Origin: Haloplanus salinus
GTDB taxonomy: Archaea; Halobacteriota; Halobacteria; Halobacteriales; Haloferacaceae
Assembly (NCBI RefSeq): GCF_003336245.1
Contig: NZ_QPHM01000001.1
Location: forward strand, 1,736,001-1,800,000
Length of the DNA stretch: 64,000 nt
Direction: 5' to 3'
This document shows positions 17,976 through 26,597 of the stretch, one piece after another (positions within the stretch are counted from its first letter, which is position 1; every line of letters begins with the position of its first letter). Under the pieces are notes generated by a model. It was not told the origin of the DNA, made no database searches, and saw only the letters and a program-made list of their open reading frames with translations. A program made the position numbers and the translations under genes.

Positions 17976-19368
17976 CAAGCAGCGTGAACACCCGCTCACC
18001 CAACTCCTCGGGCGTCTCGGCGACCAGCTTGATGATCGCCTCCTTGCCCATCGCGCCGCGGTCGAGGACGGCAGCCGGCGTCGGATCGTCGGCGTCGACG
18101 GCGCCGAACGCCTGCCGGGCGCCCCAGCCCATCGTCCCGCTCGCGTCGTCGGGTTCGGCGTCGCGGTCGTACTCGGTGACCGGCCCGTCGAGTGCGGCCG
18201 TCGCCGCCTCGGTTTCGTCGTCGAAGCGGCAGTTGACCGCGAACCGGAGGTCCGGGTCGAACTCGCGGGCCGAGAGCAGGAAGCGGGCGACGTGTGAGGA
18301 GGCGCCGAGGCGGACGCCGCGGTTGGGCGCGACACCCGTGAGCGTGCGTGTGATTCGCCCCTCGACGGCGGCCGTCTCACCCACCGCCTCGGCGTATTCG
18401 GTGGCGCCGACGACGTTCATCCCCACCTCGGGGACGAGGCGGGACACGTCGCGGTCGACGAACGCCTCGACCACCTCGGCCACGTCGGTCATGGTCCGGT
18501 GACGGTCGGCGGCCTCCCGAAGCGCCGCGAGATGGTGGACCGCGCCCGGTCCCTCACCCACGTCCAGGCCGTAGCGGACCGCCCGCTCCATGAACGCCGT
18601 CCCCGCTTCGACGGCGAATGCGAGCGTCTCCCCGTGTGCGAGATGAGCGGCGACGGCGCTCGACAAAGTACAGCCGGAGCCGTGGGTGGCGTCGGTGTCG
18701 ATCCGTGGGTGTTCGAACGTTCGGATCGCCGGGCCATCGTCGTCGTCGCCTACCGGCTGCCCGCGGGACGCGGCGTCGACGACCAGCGTGTCGACCACCG
18801 TGTCGGCGTCCGTTCCGACGTGGCCACCTTTGACGAGGACGGCGTCCGCACCCATGGCGAGCAGCGCTTCGCCCGCCTCCCGCGCCGTCCCGCGATCGGT
18901 CGGCTCGACCCCCGTCAACACCGCGGCCTCGTCGGCGTTCGGCGTGACGAGCGTCGCCTCGCCGACCAAGTCCGCGTAGGCCGCCTCGGCGTCCGCGTCG
19001 AGGAGGCGGTCGCCGCTCGCCGCGACCATCACCGGATCGACGACGAGCGGGGCGTCGAGGGCGGCGGCGCGGTCGGTCACGAGGTCGATCACGGGTTCGG
19101 TCGCGAGCATCCCCGTCTTCACCGCGCCGAGGTCGAAGTCGTCGCGGACGGCCCGCCACTGGGCCTCGATCTCCGCGACCGGGAGGACGTGCGAGCGCTC
19201 GACGCCGCGGGTGTTCTGTGCCGTGACGGCCGTGACGACGGACGTACCGAAGACGCCGTGTGACTCCATCGTCTTCAGATCCGCCTGGATGCCCGCTCCT
19301 CCGCCGGAGTCGCTGCCGGCGACGGTGAGTGCGACCGGCGGCGAGACGGGTGCCCGACGCCGCGTCAC
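17962..19368 (-). CDS. thiDN: Bifunctional HMP/HMP-P kinase and thiamine-phosphate synthase (ThiD-ThiN fusion)
   Basis: A 468-residue fusion. Residues 10-270 are Thi[20 protein letters not shown] at the start and [20 protein letters not shown] near 230 (substrate/ATP binding). Residues 300-468 are Thi[32 protein letters not shown], and a [16 protein letters not shown] end. ThiD phosphorylates HMP-P to HMP-PP; ThiN replaces ThiE and couples it to thiazole phosphate. This fusion is common in archaea. The start is GTG 19368. The last codons lie in the second of the two 45-base repeats. Confidence 0.93.
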   Translation of the reverse strand: MTRRRAPVSPPVALTVAGSDSGGGAGIQADLKTMESHGVFGTSVVTAVTAQNTRGVERSHVLPVAEIEAQWRAVRDDFDLGAVKTGMLATEPVIDLVTDRAAALDAPLVVDPVMVAASGDRLLDADAEAAYADLVGEATLVTPNADEAAVLTGVEPTDRGTAREAGEALLAMGADAVLVKGGHVGTDADTVVDTLVVDAASRGQPVGDDDDGPAIRTFEHPRIDTDATHGSGCTLSSAVAAHLAHGETLAFAVEAGTAFMERAVRYGLDVGEGPGAVHHLAALREAADRHRTMTDVAEVVEAFVDRDVSRLVPEVGMNVVGATEYAEAVGETAAVEGRITRTLTGVAPNRGVRLGASSHVARFLLSAREFDPDLRFAVNCRFDDETEAATAALDGPVTEYDRDAEPDDASGTMGWGARQAFGAVDADDPTPAAVLDRGAMGKEAIIKLVAETPEELGERVFTLLDTVE

Positions 19369-19528
19369 GCCGCACCTCCCGTCTCACTCGCCGTTCGTTC
19401 CCGTCTCGAACCGAGTGCCGTTGCCATGCACGTACGTACGACGAGCTTCCATTTAGCGGTGATGGAGTGCGCCGTCGGTCCAAGCGACAAGACCTATCTA
19501 CGACCGGGGGAAAACCACCGCCACGCAG

Positions 19529-20635
19529 ATGAGGGAGCGCTCGTCGAACCGCCGCGTGGGTCTCGTGACTATCGTGCTGATTCTGTCCGTGGCAGTCGGG
19601 CCGGCGCTCGGAGCTATCGCGTCACCATCGGCCACCCAGTTCGGAAGTGGTCCCGTCTCCCAGCAGGGCGTCGACACCGACTCCGTCCGCCTGATCGTCT
19701 CGGTCGAGGAGAACGGCTCGGCGACGTGGACCGTTCAGTACTGGACGCGGCTCGACGACGAGAACACGACCGCCGCGTTCGAGTCACTCCAGCGCGACAT
19801 CGAGGCGACCCCGTCGAACTTCTCCGATCGCTTCGCGTCGCGTATGCGCTCGACGGTCCGTGCGTCGGAGAACGCGACCGGCCGGGAGATGGCCGCCACC
19901 GGCTTCGGCGTGACGGCCGAGACGCGGACGCCCCCGGACTACGGCGTCATCGTCTACACCTTCCGCTGGGACGGCTTCGCCGCCGTCGACGGCGATACGG
20001 TCCGCGTCGGCGACGCCATCGAGGGGCTCTTCCTCGACGATCGGACCCGGCTCGTGATCGAGTGGCCGACGGAGTACACGACGACCGACATCACTCCGGA
20101 ACCGGACGAACGCCGGACCGACGCGGTCGTCTGGCGCGGCGCCGAGACGAGTTTCGTCTCCGGCGAACCGAGCGTCGCCCTCCGTCCGGCGTCGGTCGAC
20201 ACGACGAGCGGCGGCGACGGTGGGACCGGCAGTGACGGCGACGGTGCCGGGACGACGCCCTCGTCCGACGGCGGGCCGATGCTCCCGCTGGTCGCCGTCG
20301 GGCTGTTCCTCGCCGTCGGGGTGGTCGCGTGGCGCTACCGCGACCGGTTCGCCGGGCGTCCGGACGACGCGGACGGCGTGTCGACGCCGACGGCGAACGG
20401 CGCGAGCGACGGCGGCGCTACGGACCGCGAGGACCTCCTGAGCAACGAGGAGCGTGTCCTCCAGTTCGTCCGCGAGCAGGGTGGTCGGGTCAAACAGCAG
20501 GAAATCGTCGAGGCGTTCGACTGGACGGAGGCGCGAACGAGTCAGATCGTCCGCGACCTGCGCGACGACGGCAGCCTCGAAGGCTTCCGTCTCGGCCGCG
20601 AGAACGTGCTGAAGCTCCCCGACGACGACTCGTAG
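19529..20635 (+). CDS. Membrane protein with C-terminal winged-helix domain
   Basis: A 368-residue protein with a signal sequence (residues 10-29), an extracytoplasmic beta domain (VRLIVSVEENGSATWTVQYWTRL), a Gly/Asp-rich linker, one membrane helix near residues 250-267 (MLPLVAVGLFLAVGVVAW), and a cytoplasmic winged helix at the end (ERVLQFVREQGGRVKQQEIVEAFDWTEARTSQIVRDL). The layout, sensor outside and DNA-binding domain inside, suggests a one-component membrane regulator. Haloarchaea hold many paralogues. No target is evident; it could act on the adjacent secreted-protein operon. Confidence 0.8.
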   Translation: MRERSSNRRVGLVTIVLILSVAVGPALGAIASPSATQFGSGPVSQQGVDTDSVRLIVSVEENGSATWTVQYWTRLDDENTTAAFESLQRDIEATPSNFSDRFASRMRSTVRASENATGREMAATGFGVTAETRTPPDYGVIVYTFRWDGFAAVDGDTVRVGDAIEGLFLDDRTRLVIEWPTEYTTTDITPEPDERRTDAVVWRGAETSFVSGEPSVALRPASVDTTSGGDGGTGSDGDGAGTTPSSDGGPMLPLVAVGLFLAVGVVAWRYRDRFAGRPDDADGVSTPTANGASDGGATDREDLLSNEERVLQFVREQGGRVKQQEIVEAFDWTEARTSQIVRDLRDDGSLEGFRLGRENVLKLPDDDS

Positions 20636-20698
20636 GGTCGCCCCGCTCACGCCCTCCCCCCGACACGCACGGCGATTCAGGCGCTCCCTACGGCCGGT

Positions 20699-20712
20699 TT
20701 AATCCGGATTAA
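20699..20712 (+). promoter_or_regulatory. 14-base palindrome and TATA box before the DAGNG-repeat operon
   Basis: TTAATCCGGATTAA is a perfect palindrome. A TATA-like GGTTTATT occurs at 20732-20739, and the ATG is at 20768. The palindrome lies about 20 bases upstream of the TATA box, a usual activator position in haloarchaea. The winged-helix protein just upstream or the HalX response regulator downstream are candidate ligands. Confidence 0.45.
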
Positions 20713-20767
20713 GCGTTCTTGATGTTCGATGCGGTTTATTGGCTTCTCTCACGTATCACTGCCCGTG

Positions 20768-21952
20768 ATGAGCCGAGACGTTCCGACTGTCGTCGCGTTC
20801 GCGCTCGCCGTCGTCGTCACCGTCAGCGTGGTGGCGCTCCCGGCGTCGGCGCTCGGGGGCGCGACGGCGACGGTGACGACTCCTGGCGGCGGCGTGGCAC
20901 CGCAGACGACGAACGGCTCGGCGAACGCGTCGGAGTCGCTCGCCCCCGGCCAGCGCCTCGCCGGCGTCGTCGGCGTTCAGGGCGCCGAAATCGACGGCGA
21001 ACTCGAGGAGCGGACGCTGGAGACGCGGGTCGACCGCGCCGCATCCAACGGCTCGAAGGCCGCCGTCGTGGCGACGGAACTCAACACGGCTCGTGGGCGG
21101 CTCCGCGACCTGCGCGAGACCCAGGCTGCCCTCCGGGAGGCGCGACGGTCGGGGGAGCTCTCGACCGGCGAGTACCGCGCCCGGATGGCGATCACGGCCG
21201 CCCAGATTCGGGCGGTGCGGACGCAACTCGACTCCAGCGAGGCAGTCAGCCGTGACCTCCCCGACGCCGCGCTCGAAGCCCGCGGGGTGAACCGTGAGGA
21301 GATCGACCGACTGCGCGAGGACGCCGACGAACTCCGCGGCCCGGAAGTGGCCGCAATCGCGCGACAGATCGCCGGCGACGACGGGGACGCCGGGAACGGT
21401 GAGCGCGGTGGGCCACCCGAGGACGCCGGGAACGGTGAGCGCGGCGGGCCACCCGAGGACGCCGGGAACGGTGAGCGCGGCGGGCCACCCGAGGACGCCG
21501 GGAACGGTGATGGGAACCGTTCGGAAACCGCGGGTCCACCGGACGAGGCCGAGGACGGCGAGGAAGCCGACGACTCGGACGGCGGCCCGGGAAACTCGGG
21601 TGACGCCGGCAACGGCGACGATTCGGACGACGGCCCGGGAAATTCGGGTGATGCCGGCAACGGCGACGACTCGGACGACGGCCCGGGAAACTCGGGTGAC
21701 GCCGGCAACGGCGAGGGATCGGACGACGCCGGCAACGGCGACGATTCGGACGGCGGTCCGGGAAACTCGGGTGATGCCGGCAACGGCGACGATTCGGACG
21801 ACGCCGGCAACGGCGACGATTCGGACGGCGGTCCGGGAAACTCGGGTGATGCCGGCAACGGCGAGGGATCGGACGGTGACGGATCGAGCGGCGGTGGAAA
21901 CGGTGACGGCGGTCCCGGCAACGCCGGCGGCCAGGGCGGTGGGAGCCGATGA
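20768..21952 (+). CDS. Secreted protein with coiled coil and DAGNG low-complexity repeats
   Basis: With the start at ATG 20768 the protein has 394 residues. Residues 1-27 are a signal peptide ending in PASALGG. Residues 85-190 are helical and charged (TARGRLRDLRETQAALREARRSGEL), probably coiled coil. From about residue 205 the chain is built of repeated units: three copies of DAGNGERGGPPE, then variants of DDSDDGPGNSGDAGNG. There is no membrane anchor at the C-terminus. It may be a cell-surface or biofilm component. The TGA overlaps the ATG of the response regulator (ATGA), so their translation is coupled. Confidence 0.75.
   Translation: MSRDVPTVVAFALAVVVTVSVVALPASALGGATATVTTPGGGVAPQTTNGSANASESLAPGQRLAGVVGVQGAEIDGELEERTLETRVDRAASNGSKAAVVATELNTARGRLRDLRETQAALREARRSGELSTGEYRARMAITAAQIRAVRTQLDSSEAVSRDLPDAALEARGVNREEIDRLREDADELRGPEVAAIARQIAGDDGDAGNGERGGPPEDAGNGERGGPPEDAGNGERGGPPEDAGNGDGNRSETAGPPDEAEDGEEADDSDGGPGNSGDAGNGDDSDDGPGNSGDAGNGDDSDDGPGNSGDAGNGEGSDDAGNGDDSDGGPGNSGDAGNGDDSDDAGNGDDSDGGPGNSGDAGNGEGSDGDGSSGGGNGDGGPGNAGGQGGGSR
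21387..21900 (+). repeat. Tandem in-frame repeats encoding DAGNG units
   Basis: The first block has three near-identical 36-base units (DAGNGERGGPPE). The second block alternates a unit ending GGCCCGGGAAACTCGGG with GACGCCGGCAACGGCGA. Units differ by silent changes and by whole-unit gain or loss, a pattern expected of slippage or recombination, so length may vary between strains. Confidence 0.9.
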
Positions 21953-22542
21953 CCCGTCGCCCGCACGTGCTGATCGTCGACGACGAACTGGCGCTGCTCG
22001 ACCTCTACGAGATTTGGCTCGGGGGCCTCGACGTGGCGATCAGCCGGGCCAGCTGTGGAGCCGAGGCTCTGGAGCGGTGTCACGACGGGATCGACGTGGT
22101 GCTCCTCGATAGGCAGATGCCACGTGTCTCCGGCGACGAGGTGCTCGACGAACTCCGCGAGCGCGGCCTCGACGTGCGCGTCGCGTTCGTGTCGGCGGCG
22201 ACCCCCGACGTTCGGATCACCGACATCGATATCGACGCCTACCTCGTCAAGCCGGTCGCGCGGGACGTGTACCTCGACCTCGTCCGGTCGCTGCTCCGGC
22301 GGGAATCGCTCCCCGAGACCGCCGACCGCTATGTCTCGATCCTCTCGAAGCGCGCCGCGCTGTTGGAGGCGGAGCCGCGATCGGTGCTTCGGAACGAACC
22401 GGCATACGCCGCGCTTGAGGCGGAACTCTCGCGGCTGGCGTCCCGCGTCGACAGCCGCCGCCTCGACGATCCGTTCCTCCGGCGGGCGTCCACGGACGGT
22501 AGCGGGGACGACGGACTGCCATCGTTCGATTCGACGCTGTAG
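21949..22542 (+). CDS. HalX-domain response regulator
   Basis: A 197-residue protein. Residues 1-115 form a receiver domain: acidic pocket Asp11-Asp12, phosphoacceptor Asp54 in VVLLDRQMP, Ser82, and Lys101 in YLVKPVAR. Residues 120-185 match the HalX helical domain (ADRYVSILSKRAALLEAEPRSVLRNEPAYAALEAELSRL), a haloarchaeal output of unknown partner. There is no DNA-binding domain and no neighbouring histidine kinase. Translational coupling to the DAGNG-repeat secreted protein is unusual for a regulator and suggests a common process. Confidence 0.9.
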   Translation: MTRRPHVLIVDDELALLDLYEIWLGGLDVAISRASCGAEALERCHDGIDVVLLDRQMPRVSGDEVLDELRERGLDVRVAFVSAATPDVRITDIDIDAYLVKPVARDVYLDLVRSLLRRESLPETADRYVSILSKRAALLEAEPRSVLRNEPAYAALEAELSRLASRVDSRRLDDPFLRRASTDGSGDDGLPSFDSTL

Positions 22543-22560
22543 ACCCGCGCGCGATCATGA

Positions 22561-22770
22561 CGGCTCTTCGGCGCGTCTGCCGGGTCGTCGGCCACGCCGT
22601 ACGATACCGCGCTCGTTCCTGGCGACGCGACGCTTCCGGTCCTCGACGACGCGGCGCTGTGGGGCGCGGTGACCGAGCAGTTGGCCGACGCCGACGCGCC
22701 GCGGACGGCGGACCTCGACGGCGAGTCGGGGACCGAGGCGGTGGCGGCGGATCCGCGGGAGCGACGCTGA
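22561..22770 (+). pseudogene. Coding-like fragment without a start codon
   Basis: The frame from 22561 to TGA 22768-22770 reads RLFGASAGSSATPYDTALVP and continues DATLPVLDDAALWGAVTEQL, a protein-like stretch of about 69 residues ending AADPRERR. An in-frame stop at 22558 precedes it and no ATG or GTG is available at its 5' end. It may be the tail of a gene that lost its start, or a short gene with a frameshift. I do not recognise the family. Confidence 0.3.
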
Positions 22771-22837
22771 ACGACGGTTCGTCGACGCACCTGTGCCCCG
22801 GCTCCGTCGTCGCCGGCCGTTCTCGACCTGACGCGGC

Positions 22838-23203
22838 CTACGGGTCCGCTAGCAGTTCCTTCTCGTACGCGGCGACCGCCTGTACGACGGCGTCGGCGTC
22901 CTCGTCGGCGACGTCGAACTCCGCTAAGCTGTCGTACAACAACTCCGTCGCCCGTTCGAGCAGGGCGGGAGTGAAGGGTACGTGAAGATGTGCCTCGCGG
23001 ACCGGGTCGGCGTCGTACATCTCCGGCCCCCCCGCCGCCTCACACAGGAAGTCCGTCTGGGTCCGCCGCAGCTTCTCCATATCGGCGTTCCGAAAGAACG
23101 GGCCCAACTCCTCGTCGGCACGGAGCCTCGCGTAGAAGTCGTCGACCACAGCTCGAATCCCGTCGTGACCGCCGAGTCGGTCGTACAAATTCCGGTCGGT
23201 CAT
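22838..23203 (-). CDS. Group 1 truncated hemoglobin
   Basis: A 121-residue protein starting at ATG 23203: MTDRNLYDRLGGHDGIRAVV is the trHbN N-terminus. The sequence continues with the B-helix DDFYARL (Tyr24, B10), FFRNADMEKLRRTQTDFLCEAAGGP, and REAHLHVPF with the probable proximal heme ligand His72. Truncated globins bind O2 and NO and are proposed to act in NO detoxification or oxygen sensing. The gene is single, with an inverted repeat in its promoter. Confidence 0.93.
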   Translation of the reverse strand: MTDRNLYDRLGGHDGIRAVVDDFYARLRADEELGPFFRNADMEKLRRTQTDFLCEAAGGPEMYDADPVREAHLHVPFTPALLERATELLYDSLAEFDVADEDADAVVQAVAAYEKELLADP

Positions 23204-23226
23204 ACGACGTACGATCGACTGGGTGA

Positions 23227-23257
23227 ACAAATACCTTCTGGAACGCGAAGTATTTGT
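23227..23257 (-). promoter_or_regulatory. Inverted repeat in the globin promoter
   Basis: ACAAATAC (23227-23234) and GTATTTGT (23250-23257) form 8-base arms around 15 bases. The first arm is about 24-31 nt from the ATG at 23203 and so overlaps the expected TATA position. Binding of a regulator to both arms would cover the core promoter. Confidence 0.4.
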
Positions 23258-23406
23258 ACTTTCGTTCGAAGTAATCCGCCCCCGTACCACATTCAGCGGG
23301 CATCGAGTCAGTACGCTGGACGATCATCGCGCCCGGTTCGTGCGTTCCGTGTAGGAGACGCGCCGATCCGGGCGCCCGCGGCCGCCCGACCTCGGAGGTC
23401 GACGGT

Positions 23407-24672
23407 TCAGTCGTCGTCGGGAATCGCGCCCTCCTCCCGGAGGCGTTCGATGTCCCCGCCGTCGTAGCCCAGCCCGTCGAGGATCGCTTCGGTATCCTCA
23501 CCGAGGAGCGGTGGCGCTTCCTCGAAGCCGGCCGTCGCGTGCTCGTAGTTGAGCGGGTGTTCGATGACGGGCACCACGCCGAGCGCTGGGTGTTCGATCT
23601 CCCGGATCACGCCGCGGGCTTCGGTCTGCTCGTTGTCGAGGGCGGTCGCCACGTCGTAGACGGGACCCACCGGGAGACCGTGGTCCTCGGCCAGCAACTC
23701 GACCCACTCCTCGGTGGGTCGCTCGCGGAACACCGCCGACAGCTCGTCTTCCAACTCGTCCATGTTCGCCACGCGGTCGGGATTCGAGGCGAAGCGCTCG
23801 TCGTCGATCAGGTCCGGGCGGTCGACGGCCTCACAGAGTTCCGTCCAGAGCTTCTGGTTCGCACAGCCGACGTTGAGGTAGCCGTCGGCGGTCGGGTACG
23901 CCTGATACGGGGAGAGGACTGGGTCTTTCGTCCCCATGCGTTTCGTCTCCTCGCCGACGAAGGCCTTGCCGGCCTGCTTCGTGAGCCACGGGAGCGCGGC
24001 GTCGTGCATCCCGATCTCGATCCGGTCGCCCTCGCCCGTGAGTTCGCGGCGGAACAACGAGCCGACGATACCGAAGGCCGCCCACATCGCGGTGATGAGG
24101 TCCGTCTGCGGGAGGCCGACCTTCACCGGGTCGCCGCCCTCCGGTCCCGTCACCGACATGATGCCGCTCGTTCCCTGCACGAGGAGGTCGTAGCCGGGGC
24201 GGCGGCTCCACGGTCCCGTCTCGCCGAACGCCGAGATGGAGCAGTAGACGAGGTCGTCGTTCACGTCCCGGAGGTCGTCGTAGCCGATGCCGAGACGCTC
24301 GGCCGTCCCCGGCCGGAAGTTCTCGACGACCACGTCGGCCTCCTCGACCAGGTCGTAGAGCGCCCGCAGCCCCGACTCCGTCTTCAGGTTGAACTCGACG
24401 CTCAACTTGTCGTAGTTGATCGTCCAGAAGTAGGGGGATTCGCCGTTGGCGTCGGCGGTACGGCCGGGGCCGTCGTACTCCTCGTTCGGTTCGACGAAGG
24501 GCGGGCCGGAGTGGCGGTTGTCGTCGCCGAGTTCGGGGCGTTCGACCTTGATGACCTCCGCGCCCTGGTTGGCGAGCATCAGCGTCGCGAACCCGCCGGT
24601 GACGAACGTCGTCAGATCGACTACCGTAATTCCGTCGAGAATCTTCTCCGCAGCGTCGTCGTTCGTTCCCAT
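23407..24672 (-). CDS. Family III (CaiB/BaiF) CoA-transferase
   Basis: A 421-residue enzyme. It begins ILDGITVVDLTTFVTGGFATLMLANQGAEVIKVER, the fold signature, and has a VVVENFRPGTAERLGIGYDDL motif. The catalytic aspartate that forms the acyl anhydride is most likely Asp191 in LPQTDLITAMWAAFG. Family III members move CoA between acids such as oxalate, carnitine, malate, citramalate, mesaconate or 2-hydroxyacids. The substrate cannot be read from sequence. It lies at the left end of a cluster with a second family III enzyme, a crotonase, a 2-hydroxyacid dehydrogenase and a tripartite carboxylate transporter. Confidence 0.92.
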   Translation of the reverse strand: MGTNDDAAEKILDGITVVDLTTFVTGGFATLMLANQGAEVIKVERPELGDDNRHSGPPFVEPNEEYDGPGRTADANGESPYFWTINYDKLSVEFNLKTESGLRALYDLVEEADVVVENFRPGTAERLGIGYDDLRDVNDDLVYCSISAFGETGPWSRRPGYDLLVQGTSGIMSVTGPEGGDPVKVGLPQTDLITAMWAAFGIVGSLFRRELTGEGDRIEIGMHDAALPWLTKQAGKAFVGEETKRMGTKDPVLSPYQAYPTADGYLNVGCANQKLWTELCEAVDRPDLIDDERFASNPDRVANMDELEDELSAVFRERPTEEWVELLAEDHGLPVGPVYDVATALDNEQTEARGVIREIEHPALGVVPVIEHPLNYEHATAGFEEAPPLLGEDTEAILDGLGYDGGDIERLREEGAIPDDD

Positions 24673-24730
24673 ACGTCGCCCCTCGTCCGACCCCGATAAA
24701 GTCCTTCCGAGACGAGGGATCGTCGCGGGA

Positions 24731-25693
24731 TCAGACGCCGTTCACGTCGTTCACCGGATTACGCGGCGCCTCGCCCCGCAGGATTCCGAGGACGTCCTCG
24801 GTCACCGTCCGACGCATCGTCGCCTCGGACTCCTCGGAGTAGAACGCCACGTGGGGCGTGTAGACGATGGCGTCGTGATCGAGCGGCGGGTCCGACGGCG
24901 GCTCCTCCGGCAGGACGTCGAGCCCCGCGCCGGCGATGTCGCCCGCTTCGACCGCTTCGAAGAGCGCGTCGACGTCGATCAGCGGCCCCCGAGCCGTGTT
25001 GACGACGATGGCGTCCTCGCGCATCCGATCGAGCGCGTCCGCGTCGATCAGGTTCCGCGTCTCGTCGGTGAGCGGGGCGTGGACCGAGACGTACCGCGAC
25101 CGCTCGAGGAGGGCGTCGAGGTCGACTTTCTCGGCGCCGGCGGCGTCGATGTCCGCGGCGTCGACGTAGGGGTCGTAGACCAGCACTTCGAGGTCGAAGC
25201 CCTCGACGAGTTCGATCAGGCGGCGCGGGAGCTTCCCGAAGCCGACGAGACCGAGCGTCGACCCCGTGAGCCGGCGGATGGGTCTGCCGGCGGTCCAGTC
25301 CCACTCGCCGCCTTTGATCGCCCGGTCGTAGCTCGGAACCTTGCGAACGCAAGCGAGCAGGAGCGCGAGCGTGTGGGTCGGGACCTCCTCGATACAGTAG
25401 TCGGGGACGTTCACCACCGGGACGCCGTGTTCCGCGGCGGCGTCGACGTCGATGGAGTCGACGCCGATGCCGTAGCGGCCGACGGCCTGCAAGTCGGGCA
25501 GCGCCTCGAACACCTCGTCGGTGACATCGGCGTACTGGACGAGGAGGGCGTCGGCGCCCGCGGCGGCTTCGGCGACCTCCTCGGGGGTTCGCGCGCACTC
25601 GCCCCGTAGTTCGGCGTCCGCGTCGTCGAGTACCGCCGATTCGATCGACAGATCCTCGAAGTCGTAGTCGGTGGCGACGATGGTGTCCGTCAT
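24731..25693 (-). CDS. D-isomer-specific 2-hydroxyacid dehydrogenase
   Basis: A 320-residue NAD(P)-dependent enzyme of the CtBP/phosphoglycerate dehydrogenase family. The nucleotide fold reads TGSTLGLVGFGKLPRRLIE, with Pro in place of the third glycine. Catalytic residues are Arg in VVNTARGPLID, Glu in LDVLPEEPPSD, and His in YTPHVAFYSEES. There is no ACT domain, so it is not a feedback-controlled serine-pathway SerA. Its ATG overlaps the stop of the upstream crotonase gene (ATGA), so the two are translationally coupled. It reduces a 2-oxoacid or oxidises a D-2-hydroxyacid. Confidence 0.9.
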   Translation of the reverse strand: MTDTIVATDYDFEDLSIESAVLDDADAELRGECARTPEEVAEAAAGADALLVQYADVTDEVFEALPDLQAVGRYGIGVDSIDVDAAAEHGVPVVNVPDYCIEEVPTHTLALLLACVRKVPSYDRAIKGGEWDWTAGRPIRRLTGSTLGLVGFGKLPRRLIELVEGFDLEVLVYDPYVDAADIDAAGAEKVDLDALLERSRYVSVHAPLTDETRNLIDADALDRMREDAIVVNTARGPLIDVDALFEAVEAGDIAGAGLDVLPEEPPSDPPLDHDAIVYTPHVAFYSEESEATMRRTVTEDVLGILRGEAPRNPVNDVNGV

Positions 25694-26472
25694 TCCTCGT
25701 TGAACTCGTCGACGAGGTCGACTCGTTCCTGCGTGGCGAACTGCTCCCACCAGACGTCGGACTCGTACTCGTGTGCCGTATCGAGGTCGGGCGCGTTCGC
25801 GCTGTAGTTGATCGCCTTCTTCGAGTTCTTGACCGCCTTTCGGCCGGTGTCCTGGATGGCGTCGACGATGCCGCCGACCGTCTCGTCGAGGTCCTCGCGG
25901 GGGACGACGTGATTGACGAATCCGATCTCCCTGGCCTCCTCCGCCTCCGCCATGCCGGCGGTGTAGACGAGTTCCTTGACTTTCGCCTCGCCGATCAACT
26001 GGGTGACGCGGTACGTGGATCCGCCGCCGGGGATCTGCCCGATGTCGGTGACCGGGACGCCGAACTTGGCGTCGTCGACCGAGATGCGCAGGTCACAGAA
26101 GGCCGCGAGGATGAGGCCACCGCCGACGCAGTACCCGTTGATCTTCGCGATCACCGGACAGTGCAGGTCGTAGACGCGCTTGTAGACGTCCTCGTAGAAG
26201 AACTCTTGACGATCCTTCTGCCGGGGGTCGTGTTCCTCGCTCGGTCCGGCGTACTGCTCGATGTCCGCGCCGGCACAGAACGCCTTCTCCCCTTCGCCCG
26301 TGATGACCGTCACGTCGATGGAGCGGTCGAGTTGAATCTCGGCGAACGCCCGCGCGAGGTCGAAGTACACCTCCGTACTCAGGGCGTTGTACTTCTCGGG
26401 CCGGTGGAAGGTAATCGTCGCGACGCCGTCGGATACGTCTACCGTGATGCTCTCGTACGCTTCGAATGCCAT
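25690..26472 (-). CDS. Crotonase-fold (enoyl-CoA hydratase/isomerase family) enzyme without the classical glutamates
   Basis: A 260-residue crotonase. The CoA-binding/oxyanion region AFCAGADIEQYA (residues 65-76) and NGYCVGGGLILAAFCD (112-127) are intact. Aligning to rat enoyl-CoA hydratase NGYALGGGCELAMMCD, the Glu144 position is Ile121. In FGVPVTDIGQIPGGGST the Glu164 position is Val141, with Asp143 two residues on. Both hydration glutamates are therefore missing, so simple enoyl-CoA hydration is unlikely; isomerase, decarboxylase, ring-cleaving or thioesterase chemistry is possible. It is the first gene of a two-gene operon with the 2-hydroxyacid dehydrogenase. Confidence 0.88.
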   Translation of the reverse strand: MAFEAYESITVDVSDGVATITFHRPEKYNALSTEVYFDLARAFAEIQLDRSIDVTVITGEGEKAFCAGADIEQYAGPSEEHDPRQKDRQEFFYEDVYKRVYDLHCPVIAKINGYCVGGGLILAAFCDLRISVDDAKFGVPVTDIGQIPGGGSTYRVTQLIGEAKVKELVYTAGMAEAEEAREIGFVNHVVPREDLDETVGGIVDAIQDTGRKAVKNSKKAINYSANAPDLDTAHEYESDVWWEQFATQERVDLVDEFNEE

Positions 26473-26597
26473 GTAGCTGGTGACTCCCGACGCGGTATTA
26501 AATGGGTACGAAGGGGAAACGATTTCCGTCGGTTTCGGGGACCATCGCCGCCCGAGCGGACGTGTCGGGGGACGCGCCGAGCGCCGTAGCCAGCCGA

